The notes under the pieces: generated by a model
The model's database searches: none
What the model saw: the letters and a program-made list of their open reading frames with translations, nothing else
Told to the model about the DNA's origin: nothing
Shown: piece after piece, positions 24,775-37,026 of the stretch
Layout: each line of letters opens with the position of its first letter
How positions within the stretch are numbered: position 1 is the first letter of the stretch
NCBI RefSeq assembly: GCF_032854445.1
Contig: NC_088300.1
Span: 1,736,001 to 1,800,000 of the forward strand
From: Liolophura sinensis
Taxonomy: Eukaryota; Mollusca; Polyplacophora; Chitonida; Chitonidae
Direction of reading: 5' to 3'
DNA: 64,000 nt
Translations under genes and position numbers: made by a program

Positions 24775-25842
24775 TGCACTACATATACGTCTAGAGGTTA
24801 GGATTGTACTGCATATATGTTCAGTGGCAAGCTTTGTACTGCATATATGTGCAGTGGCAAGCTTTGTACTGCATATATGTGTAGTGGCAAGCATTGTACT
24901 GCATATATGTTCAGTGGCAAGCTTTGTACTGCATATATGTTCAGTGGCAAGCTTTGTACTGCATATATGTGTAGTGGCAAGCATTGTACTGCATATATGA
25001 GCAGTGGCAAGCATTGTACTGCATATATGTGCAGTGGCAAGCATTGTTTTGCATATATGTTCAATGGCAAGCATTGTACTGCATATATGTGTAGTGGCAA
25101 GCATTGTACTGCATATATATGCAGTGGCAAGCATTGTACTGCATATATGTTCAGTGGCAAGCATTGTACTGCATATATGTGCAGTGGCAAGCATTGTAAT
25201 GTATATATGTGTAGTGGCAAGCATTGTACTGCACATATGTGCAGTGGCAAGCATTGTACTGCATATATGTTCAGGGGCAAGCATTGTACTGCATATATGT
25301 TCAGTGGCAAGCATTGCACTGCATATATGTGCAGTGGCAAGCATTGTACTGCATACATGTGCAGTGGCAAGCATTGTACTGCATATACGCACAGTGGCAA
25401 GCATTGTACTGCATACATGTGCAGAGGCAAGCATTGTACTGCATACACGCACAGTGGCAAGCATTGTACTGAATATACATGTATTGGCAAGCATTGTACT
25501 GCATACATGTGCAGTGGCAAGCATTGTACTGCGGCAAGCATTGTACTGCATATATGTGTAGTGGCAAGCATTGTACTGCATATATATGCAGTGGCAAACA
25601 TTGTACTGAATATGCATGTATTGGCAGTCATTGTACTGCATATATGTGTATTGGCAGTCATTGTACTGCATATATGTGTATTGGCAGTCATTGTACTGCA
25701 TATATGTGTATTGGCAGTCATTGTACTGCATATATGTGTATTGGCAGTCATTGTACTGCATATATGTGTATTGGCAGTCATTGTACTGCATATATGTGTA
25801 TTGGCGGTCATTGTACTGCATATACATGTATTGGCAGTCATT
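24775..25842. repeat. 30-bp minisatellite, about 35 copies
   Basis: The unit reads GCATATATGTGCAGTGGCAA then GCATTGTACT. Because 30 is a multiple of 3 and the unit lacks stops in several frames, long open frames of 10-residue periodicity appear on both strands (359, 347 and 342 codons). The right-hand seven copies are a distinct subfamily with GTATTGGCAGTCATTG. Each unit contains the self-complementary CATATATG and a GTAC step. One partial copy lies near 25530. A coding role is unlikely. Confidence 0.96.
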
Positions 25843-26269
25843 TAGTTTCTTGTGTCATAATGAAATCTAGCCTTCTATTTTCTATATTGACCTAAGAGTA
25901 AAGAAATAATTCGCAATACACATATAGACTCTCAGCTATGTGAACAGATGTTTAAATGAAGCCATTTATGTGATGCTGTCTTGCACATGGATGCAGTTGC
26001 AGTGAAGAGTCTCACCATAATAAACATTGAGATGTGTTTACTTTAGGATGAAAGCTTTCGCAGCTAAATTAGCCACGCCCATTTGTCTGAGTGCATTAGA
26101 CCTCAGTGGGTTACCTCGCCCCAAGGCCTGTCAAATTTTGGGGATTTTGGATCCTTTTCAAATTATAAGAGGCTCTGAAAAGAAACATTTGTTACAGTTT
26201 TTGGTTTACCATTTGCATTTTAGTCTGTTCGTTTCCACAGTAGTATCCCCAAGAAGATCACCTTGGTTG
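25843..26269. other. Spacer between the 30-bp array and the CT-rich repeat
   Basis: Unique sequence with a 91-codon open frame at 26027-26302 that resembles no known protein. Confidence 0.4.
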
Positions 26270-26660
26270 CCTTGGTTCTCTGGTTTGCTCTTTACAGTTT
26301 GATCTCTTCCAGCCATTCTGCTCTCCCTTAGTCAGTCTTGTCTCCCCTAGCCACTGGTTTCCCCCAGGTATCAAGCTCTCCTCCAGGCAGTTTTTTTTCC
26401 TCCAGACACTCCAACTACCTCCAGGCATTGGGTCTCTATACAGCTTGGTCTCCTCCAGATACTAAGGTCACCTCCAGGCACTCTGGTCTCCTCCTGGCAG
26501 TCTTTTTCTCCTCCAGGTACTCACTCTCCTCCAGTCACTTGGATTCACTCTGGGCACTATGAACTCTCTCCAGGCACTCTGAACTCTCTCCAGGCATCCA
26601 GTTTTCCTCCACTCTGGTCTCCTCCAGACACTCATTTTTTTTCCTCCAGACACTCCAAGC
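26270..26660 (+). repeat. Degenerate pyrimidine-rich repeat, (CTCCTCCAGGCACT)-like
   Basis: About 13 loose repetitions of TCTCCTCCAGNCACT with period near 20-30 bp. On the ARV1 sense strand each step looks like a 3' splice site (pyrimidine tract plus CCAG). It is too degenerate for a fixed unit length. Confidence 0.75.
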
Positions 26661-29600
26661 TTTAATCCAACCATTAAACTGACCACCGTTTTAAATATTT
26701 AACACCTAGTAATGAGTTTATCAGTCAAATCAAATTTCTTTCTGTAGGACATCAGAGAGGGAAATATTCTTCTCGCAGAAGTTTATAGTGTACATAATCA
26801 GGAATATATTTATCTATGATGTTTCATGTAATGCCTCACATAGGAAAACAAACCAGGAGTCTCAGCTTAACACAGGAGATAGGGCATTTCCCAGAACTTT
26901 CTCACTAGCTTTTGTTGTCTCAAACAGCCAACTCGTTATTTCTTTGACATTCCCAATTTGTGACCTGGTATCTTAACATCTCTTGTGAGATGAGGCTCTG
27001 TGATGTTTTGTTTCTTGGTGGAGGGCGGCATCGTGCAGCTGAAAACGCTGATTGCAGCACCGGGTGCAGTTGCATAACAACTGGCATTGTTCCAGCAAGA
27101 TGTGCAGATGATAGTAGATCTAGTAAATAAAACAGCCCTTCTGCATTTCTTTCTCTGTCGCTTTGACCTGATCGATTTACACCAAGCGTTCTGACAGCAC
27201 AGCTGGCCGAGGGATCGCTAAGGCAGGCGAAAAAAAAACAGGAAATTCCTGTAAAACCCAGCAGTCATTGATGTGCTAGAGGGTAGTTAGTGGGAGCATT
27301 AAAGGCCCAGTTACTGATTGTCTTTGGTTAGGATGTGAAAAAAGTGGAATGCTATGTCATTCTGACTTTTGCAGTGCCTTCATTCTGCTGTTTGGTGGAT
27401 CACAGACCAGGCCCGGGGATCATGAAACCATCTTAGGCTTAAGTCAAAATTTCAGTCGTGAAACTTGGAAAGCTCCTTTCCGTTATTTTAGCTGAAATTC
27501 ATTTTACTATAACATATCTAGAATTTACGTTGTCAAGAAATATTTTGACCTTGTTACAGAAGAAATAACTGTTTTAAAGCGATTTGAAATTATGACTTAA
27601 GTGTAAGACCTAAGGGGACCTAAGCATTTCCTGGCTGTTTTATACTGGAGTGATGTATAAACATTAAAAAATTTAAAAAGTGGTCAAGAGTGTCACTGTG
27701 TTTACTGGCAAACCCAGCACTGCACTTATTTTCTGTGTAGAACAAATAAATTTTCTGAGTAAATAAAGTTGTTAAAGTATTTCTGAGTAAAACAGTGGGC
27801 ATGTTCCTAAATCAGCTGAGCAACTGTATTTCTTTTCTGTAAATCTCAGTCAGTATATCTGTTTCGTAAGTAGTCTCCGCAGGTTTACAACCAGAATAAT
27901 TTAAAAGAATTTGGAATAACTTTGGAACCCTGCAGATGCGGGCAGTGTTGTAGTGTTACAGTGTTGCACTGTTGCATTGTTGTGGTGTTGCATCGCTGCA
28001 CTATTTTGAGTTAAGACTGGTATACAGTGGATGTTTTGCCACAACCTGACCCAGTGCAGCTGTAGCTCACTCAGAAATGGGTTCATATTGGTGACAGATT
28101 GACTAGTGTATACATGGACCTCCCCACAATGAATGTCGAAGCAAGTCAGCTTCACAAACATGAAATATCGCCCTGAGGTTTTTGGCATTTGCAGATTCTA
28201 AATTGCTGCTGCAATGGCCACGATAGCTGTATACTTTGTCAAAATCATCTGTCTTGTTTTCCATTCTCCACACATATGTGGCATACAGGGTATCGTGAAC
28301 TTCAAGGGACACCACTGTCCCCAAAGCGAGCTAATATGCCATGAAAATTCCTCTTTCACAAATTTTAGATTTCCATTTCTTGTGTTACCATACATGTACA
28401 CGGTTGTCATCCAGATAAAGAGGACTCTCTCTCTCTCTGCTTCTTTTTTCAGTTGTTTGTCAGTTGGGTCCCTTCCTGTCATTTGTTTCAGTCAGTCTTG
28501 CCCACCTCCTTCAGTTACTGGCAGCTGACTGGTTACACAGCAGATGTAGCACGTCGGGAATTGGCTGATGTGTCTCCTGGCCTGATTGACAGTTAATGGA
28601 ACAGATATAAACTTGCTCACTAGAGCTCTAATAACATGCTGACATTTTCTCCAGATTAACAATTAATATAAATTTATCACAAAAATGTTCTTCAGGTGTG
28701 AATTTCAAAGATGTGCAAAAACCTAAAATGTAAATGAACTTATATGGGAAAAATGGCTTCATCTACACAGAAATGTCAAGGTGACAGGAAATAAGAATCA
28801 TACATTGACTGTATCGTCTGGACAGTGGACTAGCAATGTATTTGCTGTGGATTTTTCTATAACACGGTTAGACTTATATCAGAGAAAGAAACTATCACAG
28901 AGTTAAATTTCTGTCACAAAAGGGAATATCTTTGACAGAAACTTGTGCGAGAGGACAGAAGAAAACCTCTCATCTTTTGTCTGTAACTTAAGCAAGTGAA
29001 ATAAATTATATTTCAAAAGATCATGTATGCAGGTGTTCTTTTTGATAGTGAAAGCCTTGCTGGAATTGGTGTGCAGGAAAACCAGTGGTTGTTGCATACT
29101 CCTATCACCAGCTGGCTTTAGATGTGAAGTTTTTATTTATTTCACATATATCTAATGGTTCTGCTACCACTGTACAAGTGAAATGAGATTAAATATGGTG
29201 TGTAAATATCAAGAAAATGTATTACAATTTTCATCACAGAATTCTGTGTGTGAATCTACTAGATTTAGTATTTGTGGTTATAGGTTTGGAAAATTTTTCA
29301 ACTGATAACAAAATCTGTTGTAGTGTAGTGTAATATTTTCTTAATCTCGGCATTTTCTCTTTGTGAAATGGTGTGGTGGGAGAACAGGAAGGGTGACGGA
29401 GAGGGGTGGGGTGACGGTGACGGAGAGTGGGGAGGGAGAGGGGTGGGTGGAGGAGGAGCGAATTAGGGTGGTGGAGGGCTGTACATAGAATCCTATATAG
29501 TGAATAGTTTACTAAATTGAGAATGTAGTTAATGGCTCTGTCTTGTCATGAACTGTTGTTTAACCGACATCTAGGTTGTCATGTCTCTGTTAGCCTTATC

Positions 29601-30286
29601 TCCCAAAAATCTTCTCATTCTACGTTTTTTTTTTTTTCTGTTCGGTGATGTTTTTGTTGTTGATATTTAATACTTTCAACATGTCAACCATTTTAAGTGA
29701 GTGCCACAAAAACAGCCCCTAGACAAGGCTCCAGGGGTTTTTAGCTGGCATTCGTGTACATATATACAGCTGGAGAGGCATTACACCCTCATGAACTTCT
29801 TCCTGAAACTGTCAACTGATCTCCTTTCATTGTCGAAGACAAAGGGAGAAAAAACTTGTAAAGGGCAGAAGAGTTTGTTGGTAAATTCCAAGGTATTTCC
29901 AGATGGTAAATTTGCTTGCCTGGCAACAGTGCCAGTCATTTTGGTGTCGTGTACTAACATATATGGAGGATAAGATAAATAACTAAACTGTGTTCTAGAA
30001 AGGTTACCAAGATGACCAAAACAACCATGTGAGACACATCCACCCCCCAACACTACCAACCCTTTCCTCTCTTCTTACCTCAGTCACCTTATTTCTCCAA
30101 CTGCCTACAGATTTTGCAAAATGGTTCTTCTTTTGCTCTGTGACATGAAAAAATCCCAAAATGGATCAAACATAAAATGATTGAAAAAATTATAATGTGA
30201 CTTGATTTATGAATTTTAGGAACTTAAAAAAATTACTTATTTTGGCCAGTAACACTTGATGAACCTGATACAGTCAAGGGTTCTGA
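26661..30286. other. Unique DNA, possible conserved non-coding stretch
   Basis: No convincing exon is seen. About 27,000-27,230 is of more balanced composition and contains clustered motif-like blocks; it could be a regulatory element or an unrecognised exon. A G-rich stretch lies at 29,385-29,460, poly-T at 29,620-29,640, and a TGTTG-rich simple stretch at 27,945-28,005. Confidence 0.4.
29429..29447 (+). other. G-quadruplex-forming motif
   Basis: The sequence GGGG-A-GGG-AGA-GGGG-T-GGG meets the canonical four-tract rule with short loops, inside a wider purine-rich stretch. Confidence 0.75.
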
Positions 30287-32098
30287 GGCAAAGGTTCCTG
30301 AAGTGTATAGTGCACACTCCACATGTATAGGGTGGGGTTGTGAATGTAAACTTCTTGGCTGGCAAAGGTTCCTGAAATGTATAGTGCACACTTCACAGAT
30401 ATAGGGAAGGGTTCTGATTATAAACTTCTTGGCTGGCAAAGGTTCCTGAAATGTATAGTGCTCACTTCACAGATATAGGGAAGGGTTCTGAATATAAACT
30501 TCTTGGCTGGCAAAGGTTCCTGAAGTGTATAGTGAACACTCCACATGTATAGGGTGGGGTTGTGAATGTAAACTTTTTCGCTGGCAAAGGTTCCTGAAGT
30601 GTATAGTGAACACTCCACAGATATAGGGAAGGGTTGTGAATGTAAACTTCTTGGCTGGCAAAGGTTCCTGAAGTGTATAGTGCACACTCCACAGATATAG
30701 AGAAAAGTTCTGAATATAAACTTCCTGGCTGGCAAAGGTTCCTGAAGTGCATAGTGTACACTCCACAGATATAGGGAAGGGTTGTGAATGTAAACTTCTT
30801 GGCTGGCAAAGGTTCCTGAAGTGTATAGTGAACACCCCACAGATATAGGGAAGTGTTGTGAATGTAAACCTCTTGGCTGGCAAAGATTCCTGAAGCGTAT
30901 AGTGCACACTCCACAGAGATAGGGAAGGGTTGTGAATGTAAACTTCTTGGCTGGCAAAGGTTCCTGAAGTGTTTAGTGAACACCCCACAGATATAGGGAA
31001 GGGTTGTGAATGTAAACTTCTTGGCTGGCAAAGGTTCCTGAAGTGTTTAGTGAACACCCCACAGATATAGGGAAGTGTTGTGAATGTAAACTTCTTGGCT
31101 GGCAAAGGTTCCTGAAGTGTATAGTGAACACTCCACAGATATAGAGAAGAGTTCTGAATATAAACTTCCTGGCTGCCAAAGGTTCCTGAAGTGCATAGTG
31201 TACACTCCACAGATATAGGGAAGGGTTGTGAATGTAAACTTCTTGGCTGGCAAAGGTTCCTGAAGTGTATAGTGAACACCCCACAGATATAGGGAAGTGT
31301 TGTGAATGTAAACCTCTTGGCTGGCAAATATTCCTGAAATGTATAGTGCACACTCCACAGAGATAGGGAAGGGTTGTGAATGTAAACCTCTTGGCTGGCA
31401 AAGGTTCCTGAAGCGTATAGTGCACACTCCACAGATATAGGGAAGAGTTGTGAATGTAAACCTCTTGACTGGCAAAGGTTCTTGAAATGTATAGTGCACA
31501 CTCCACAGATATAGGGAAGGGTTTTGAATGTAAACTTCTTGGCTGGCAAAGGTTCCTGAAGTGTATAGTGCACACTCCACAGATATTGGGAAGGGTTGTG
31601 AATGTAAACTTATTGGCTGGCAAAGGTTCCTGAAATGTATAGTGCACACTCCACAGATATAGGGAAGGGATGTGAATATAAACTTATTGGCTGGCAAAGG
31701 TTCCTGAAGTGTATAGTCCACACCCCACAGATATTGGGAAGGGTTGTGAATGTCCCTGAAATGTGCACACCCCACAGATATAGGGAAGGGTTGTGAATGT
31801 AAACTTCTTGGCTGGCAAAGGTTCCTGAAGTGTATAGAGCACACGCCACAGATATAGGGAAGGGTTGTGAATGTAAACTTATTGGCTGGCAAAGGTTCCT
31901 GAAGTGTATAGTGAACACTCCACAGATATAGGGAAGGGTTGTGAATGTAAACTTCTTGGCTGGCAAAGGTTCCTGAAGTGTATAGTGCACACTCCACAGA
32001 TATAGGGAAGGGTTGTGAATGTAAACCTCTTGGCTGGCAAAGGTTCCTGAAGTGTATAGTGCACACCCCACAGATATAGGGAAGGGATGTGAGTATCC
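30287..32098. repeat. 74-bp minisatellite, about 24 copies
   Basis: The unit contains GGCAAAGGTTCCTGAAGTGT, AGTGCACACTCCACAGATAT, AGGGAAGGGTTGTGAATG and TAAACTTCTTGGCT. A shortened copy occurs near 31741-31775. On the minus strand the unit has almost no stops in any of the three frames; since 74 is not divisible by 3, this yields overlapping open frames up to 368 codons with a 74-residue (three-unit) period. I regard these as by-products of the repeat. Confidence 0.96.
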
Positions 32099-32750
32099 CT
32101 GAAATGTTCTTTAATTTGCAACAGTTCAGGTTTCTGATGTTTCTCAACTGTGTCTGGCAGGAGTCATTTTATTTTAAAATAAATCATAATAGATAAGCAT
32201 TTCTGCTGAAAACAACTAGTATAGGTTGTGGATAATAGAAATGCTGATGTGCTCTTCATTATAGTTGCAATTTGATAATCCTGGAAACACCTTGACCTTG
32301 GAGCGAAAATAGAGCACACACTATTTGACAGTTTTGATTACGTGTAAGGCCTGCACATTGCTGTTAGAACACGCTGCAGGTATGCGCCATACAAATCTGC
32401 TCGCATTGCAGAAGTGCACTTTCCCGTGCCAGTTTGATCTTGACCTTGATACGTGTGTCACAGGAGCTTCATATCTTCCGGCGCCTATTCTTAGACAGGT
32501 GGAACAAGAGTGCAGCACGCCCTGCCCTTGCAGCGCTGATCAGTATCACTGCCCTCCATGTGGGTTGCACAATCATGAGCAGCCAACCCCTTGCCAAGCG
32601 GACATTCCTCGGCATTTTTGCAGCTTTCAATGTCAGCCAAACTACCCCATGCTAAGAACTTTTAGGTACTTTTCCAGTATAGTTTTCTGAATACTTGACT
32701 ATGTAGCCAATTTGTGTGTCAAAAATTGTCAATTTTATCAATGAAAATGA
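32099..32750. other. Unique DNA with a GC-rich open segment
   Basis: 32,368-32,655 (+) is open for 95 codons, ending in a stop, and is markedly GC-richer than its flanks. A CACAG at 32462-32466 could act as acceptor for a final exon of about 62 codons with one hydrophobic helix (PALAALISITALHVGCTIM). A second + frame across the same bases is also open and Cys-rich. I do not recognise either product. Confidence 0.35.
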
Positions 32751-32942
32751 CAAATTTTCATTGTGTTTTGTATATTGAAAGTTATCATAACCTGACATAG
32801 ACATGAACATATTTTTTTCACCACTTTTCTGCTGAGTAAATGAGTTATGTGAGTAATTTGTACATAACGAGGCATGCTAGGCATGAGAAGCTGTTCTTGA
32901 CAATGCATGTGTGGAATTTTGTGGTTAGTTTAGACAAGATTT
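32751..32942 (+). repeat. 192-bp exact direct repeat, copy 1
   Basis: Base for base the same as 33576-33767, in the same orientation and 825 bp apart. The first copy runs from CAAATTTTCATTG to GACAAGATTT. It has no terminal inverted repeats, and copy 2 is interrupted from its surroundings by different flanks. Confidence 0.95.
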
Positions 32943-33575
32943 ATTCTGCATGAGGTTGGAGGTAGACAAGGGCAGAATTCACGATTACTATACAGTGTTT
33001 AATGGCATTCAGTATTTCAGAAAGACAGACTTTTGTTACAGACCAGAAAAATTGTTTCATGCATAATTGTAGCCTGCCGTTTTGTTGCAATCCACTGAGT
33101 TTTAAAACTAACACAAGAGGCTACAGCATGGGGAGTGAAAATAAAGCCAGTAAATGGTCACATTTTACAGGTGAAATATGGCCTCTTGTCAATTTACATG
33201 AGTTAGGGTTCATCTGGCTGTTCATGTAACTGTTCAAAAAGTACATTGTACACACCCCCAGGTTTAGAAAAAAGCCGTGGTGTTAATTGTACTTGTAATT
33301 TATTAGATATCACTGGTCTAGATTAATTCAAAATGTTCCGTTGTCATCACATTTAATAAATATTTACTGGGAACAGTGCAAACAGACCAAGCCTCTGGGA
33401 CTCCTAGTTCAGTAGCAGTCTCCTGGTTTATGCATAATAAGCCTTAGCAATCCAGTATTCACTCCAGTCCCTTCACACATCTGCACCATTTCATCTGCAG
33501 ACATGGAGAACTGGCCATTCCTGAAAATAACCCAAAATATTTCCCCAACAGACAGTTTTAAGTCTTGGCATGAGT
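32943..33575. other. Unique spacer between the 192-bp repeats
   Basis: AT-rich sequence without recognised features. Confidence 0.5.
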
Positions 33576-33767
33576 CAAATTTTCATTGTGTTTTGTATAT
33601 TGAAAGTTATCATAACCTGACATAGACATGAACATATTTTTTTCACCACTTTTCTGCTGAGTAAATGAGTTATGTGAGTAATTTGTACATAACGAGGCAT
33701 GCTAGGCATGAGAAGCTGTTCTTGACAATGCATGTGTGGAATTTTGTGGTTAGTTTAGACAAGATTT
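33576..33767 (+). repeat. 192-bp exact direct repeat, copy 2
   Basis: Second copy of 32751-32942 with no difference seen by eye. Either a very recent segmental duplication or an assembly artefact. Confidence 0.95.
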
Positions 33768-33820
33768 GAAGAGAATCGATTTCAAACTTAACTTTGCGCA
33801 TATGAAATAAGAACTTGTAT

Positions 33821-34054
33821 TACCTGTAATAGTTTGATGGTACTGCCTGAATATGTGACCTCCAACATGGCCGCCACAGCCAGTCTGGACACAGTTCTTA
33901 CCTGTAATAGTTTGATGGTACTGCCTGAATATGTGACCTTCGAAATGGCCGCCACAGCCATTGTGGGCACAGTTCTTACCTGTAATAGTTTGATGGTACT
34001 GCCTGAATATGTGACCTTTGAAATGGTCGCCACAGCCAGTCTGGGCACACTTTT
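33821..34054. repeat. 78-bp tandem repeat, 3 copies
   Basis: The unit begins TACCTGTAATAGTTTGATGG and contains ATGTGACC followed by an ATGGCCGCCACAGCC block resembling a YY1 site. The 78-bp period keeps one frame open on each strand with a 26-residue repeat; no reason to think it is translated. Confidence 0.92.
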
Positions 34055-37026
34055 GTTAGTGGTGTATGTGATGTGGTACAGTCTCAGTCACTGAGGAACA
34101 CATTTGATATAAATTTTTGTCTTGCCATGCCACATTGTACATGTTAAAATTGCTAACAGAAGATGTGATAAAGCACATTTGAAAAAAGTAAGACTGCACT
34201 TTAATTTTTAAAATATATATACGTGTGTAGTTAAAAGTGTTTCTTTTTGGGTGGTGTGGAGAAGAGATATAGGGCAAAATCCCCTGATAAAAACCTCCTA
34301 TAGTTCTTGCTATTCCTGCTGCAGTTTTAAACCTTCAGTCTCATGGGGTATTGATATATACAAATACAGTTACAAATTTTCTGTCTGATAAGTTCTGCGG
34401 GTTGATTTATTGACACATGCTGTTTATTGGAGACAAGCTTGTGAGCTATTAAACATATATGCACATACTTATCAATACATGTGTATGTCAGTGCAGATGC
34501 AAGTGTACTGAGCATATGCGTAAGAGCACACGAGCTGTAAAATTGTTTGTTCTCGATTATTTTTACATGTGTATTTGAGATTTATCAGTTTTTTGTTTAC
34601 ACGTGCGGCAGAGTCTTATCATTGTGTTGGCAGACTTGTAGACAGCTGGTGGTCTAATGTGCAATCATATGATGTAAAACATGAAGTACCAAAACCAGCC
34701 AGCAAGCTTGCCACTTATGTAATAACTGCAGATTGACATTTCCTTAGGCCGTTACTTTTTTAATCTTTGGTTTTAAATTTGTGTACATTCTTTTGGATGT
34801 AGCTTTAGAATGTTATACGATTCACATAGTTGAAAATATATGTTTTCATTTATGTTTTTTTTTTTTTTCTCGCTTTTTTTCTGAATGTCGTCTTTCACCA
34901 TATACTCATTTTTCTGCCAAAGATTTTTGAGTGAGCCTGTTGAGGTGGGGAACATCAGGGAAAATTATTCAGTTTAAGAACAAACTACATACATGCATTT
35001 TTTGCATTCATATTTACTTTCTAGTAAGTAACAAAGAAGTTATGTTCATATCTCCCCATTACTGTGAGAGGTAGTCAACACCTGTTAGTTATCTTGAAGC
35101 AAGTAATTATACAATTCAAGAAAGAAAAAATTGTCTGACAAAATTACATGAACCGATGGAGGAATTCTTGCAGGCCTCATGATGTAGTCTTCACACTTAG
35201 TCATTGGAGAAGATCTTGGGAGTGGGTCATTGCTGTGCTCCTCAAACTATTTATAGCCAATTTGATTCTGATAAGTGGTATTTACTGGTAAATAAAGATG
35301 AAGGCAACCCATACAAATGCCGTGTGGTCTTCTCCCAGCCCGAGGGAGTGAATCTCTCTATTAATTTATATGCAGAAGTTGGATAAGAAAAAATGAATGT
35401 GGAAAAGTGCATTATTACTTGTACAAGTGGAACCCAAGAAGACTGAAGATGTGCCAAAAGTTTAGCGATGCGCTATTTTATACACTTTTATTTGCCAGAC
35501 ATAATGGGTATACACTGTACACTGTACATACATAAAGTTTGTTTGTTGTCATAAACAAAATACATGTTTATATCTGTACAAATATATATATATACTGGTA
35601 TGACAAGAAAGTCTGTTGTAGATGGTCAGTTAATATTTTACTTGAGTTCTTGGTCACAGTGGAATAATGTAATTGGTCGGAGTGTAATTGGTCACAGTGG
35701 AATAATGACAGTTGGGAAAAGTCCTGATAGAGTCACGTTATCTTTGTGTGTTGCAGAAAAGTGCATACCAAACACCTTTTTCTAACACAGTTTGTCTTCA
35801 AATATTTATATTTAAGGCTGCAATATGCAAAGGCACATTCTTAATATGAGATACAAAAATTCTCCATGTTTGATCTCCTTTGACCTATTGTGAGTGCATT
35901 GTATCACTTCCTTGTCATTTTTCACAGTGTGTTGGTGAAATAATATGATCATTAATTTGCTGTTAAACATCATTATTAAATTTCATTTTAGTGTGGTGTG
36001 GAAATTTGTGATAAATAATTACTTTGAAAATTACAGCTTTTAATTTTTTTTTTTTTTTTTTTTTTGAAATATGGATCAAGGGGCATAACTCTGACAGACA
36101 TGTCTTAAATAGACCTTAATCGATCCAACATCACAAGGAATGTCATCAATTTTTTATTGGTTTTCTACCTGATTGATTTGGTTGCTCATCTGTGTACCGG
36201 CCCGAGGCAGCATTTATTGTAACTGACTGGTTATTTTACACATAATGACACATGAACAGTGAGGTGTCTGGGCTTAGAAATTAGTCTTCCATATCACCTC
36301 CGTAGGAGCCTTAATGAACATTTCTGTAAGAAACAAAGCAGAAGTGTTGTCCTCACAAAAAAAAACATGGTTTCTGCCATATCTAATATAAATACGAATA
36401 AGTGTTTATACAGTGATGTACATAATCAGTGGTCTAGTGAGTGACATCCAGGTATGAATAACATCCAGATATGAATGTTAAGATTCCTGGTTAACATATA
36501 GAAAAAAGTGACACTGTAATAAGCTATTTGACATACCTGGGAGGTATCATTTATTTGAAACATATCATTGTCACATCTCAGCGTAGTGCTCCTTCCATTT
36601 AGCTATATGCTGTAAGCTCTTTTGTGAAACATTAATGAATATGAACCTTCAGTTGTCAGGTAGAACTTTTGATTTCGTAATGTTAACAATGTATTTCATG
36701 TTTCTTAATACTCATCACACTTTTACTGAATGCTGAATCTTTACTGGGTCAGGACAGCGGAAATACCTTTACAGGAGACCATTACTTTGCGGCCCCTGCA
36801 GTTACATGTACAAGTTCAAATCCTGCTACTGCAAGCATATGGGCAGGTTGTCAAAATTTGTCATTTACACAGGTAAAATAAGTAAATACTGACTGCACTA
36901 TACTTCACCTGTGTCCAGATTTTGTTGACTTCTGTATTATTACGCTATGCACTGCTGTAAGCAGCATCATTACTTGGAAGAGCTTCATTCCACTCAGTGT
37001 TCAAACTGCAGGCAATTATGTAAGAC
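34055..37026. other. Unassigned AT-rich DNA
   Basis: No exon recognised. A 60-codon open frame at 35204-35386 is unremarkable. A small direct repeat of GGTCACAGTGGAATAATG lies at 35,649-35,709 and a pure T-run at about 36,040-36,065. Confidence 0.45.

Noticed and set aside
24748-25895. Long open frames (up to 359 codons) on both strands as genes
   Set aside because: They follow exactly the 30-bp repeat, exist in several frames at once, and encode only 10-residue repeats.
30418-32147. Minus-strand frames of 179-368 codons as a repeat protein gene
   Set aside because: They are produced by the 74-bp array in all three phases and overlap each other; no promoter, splice or family evidence. Kept only as a finding.
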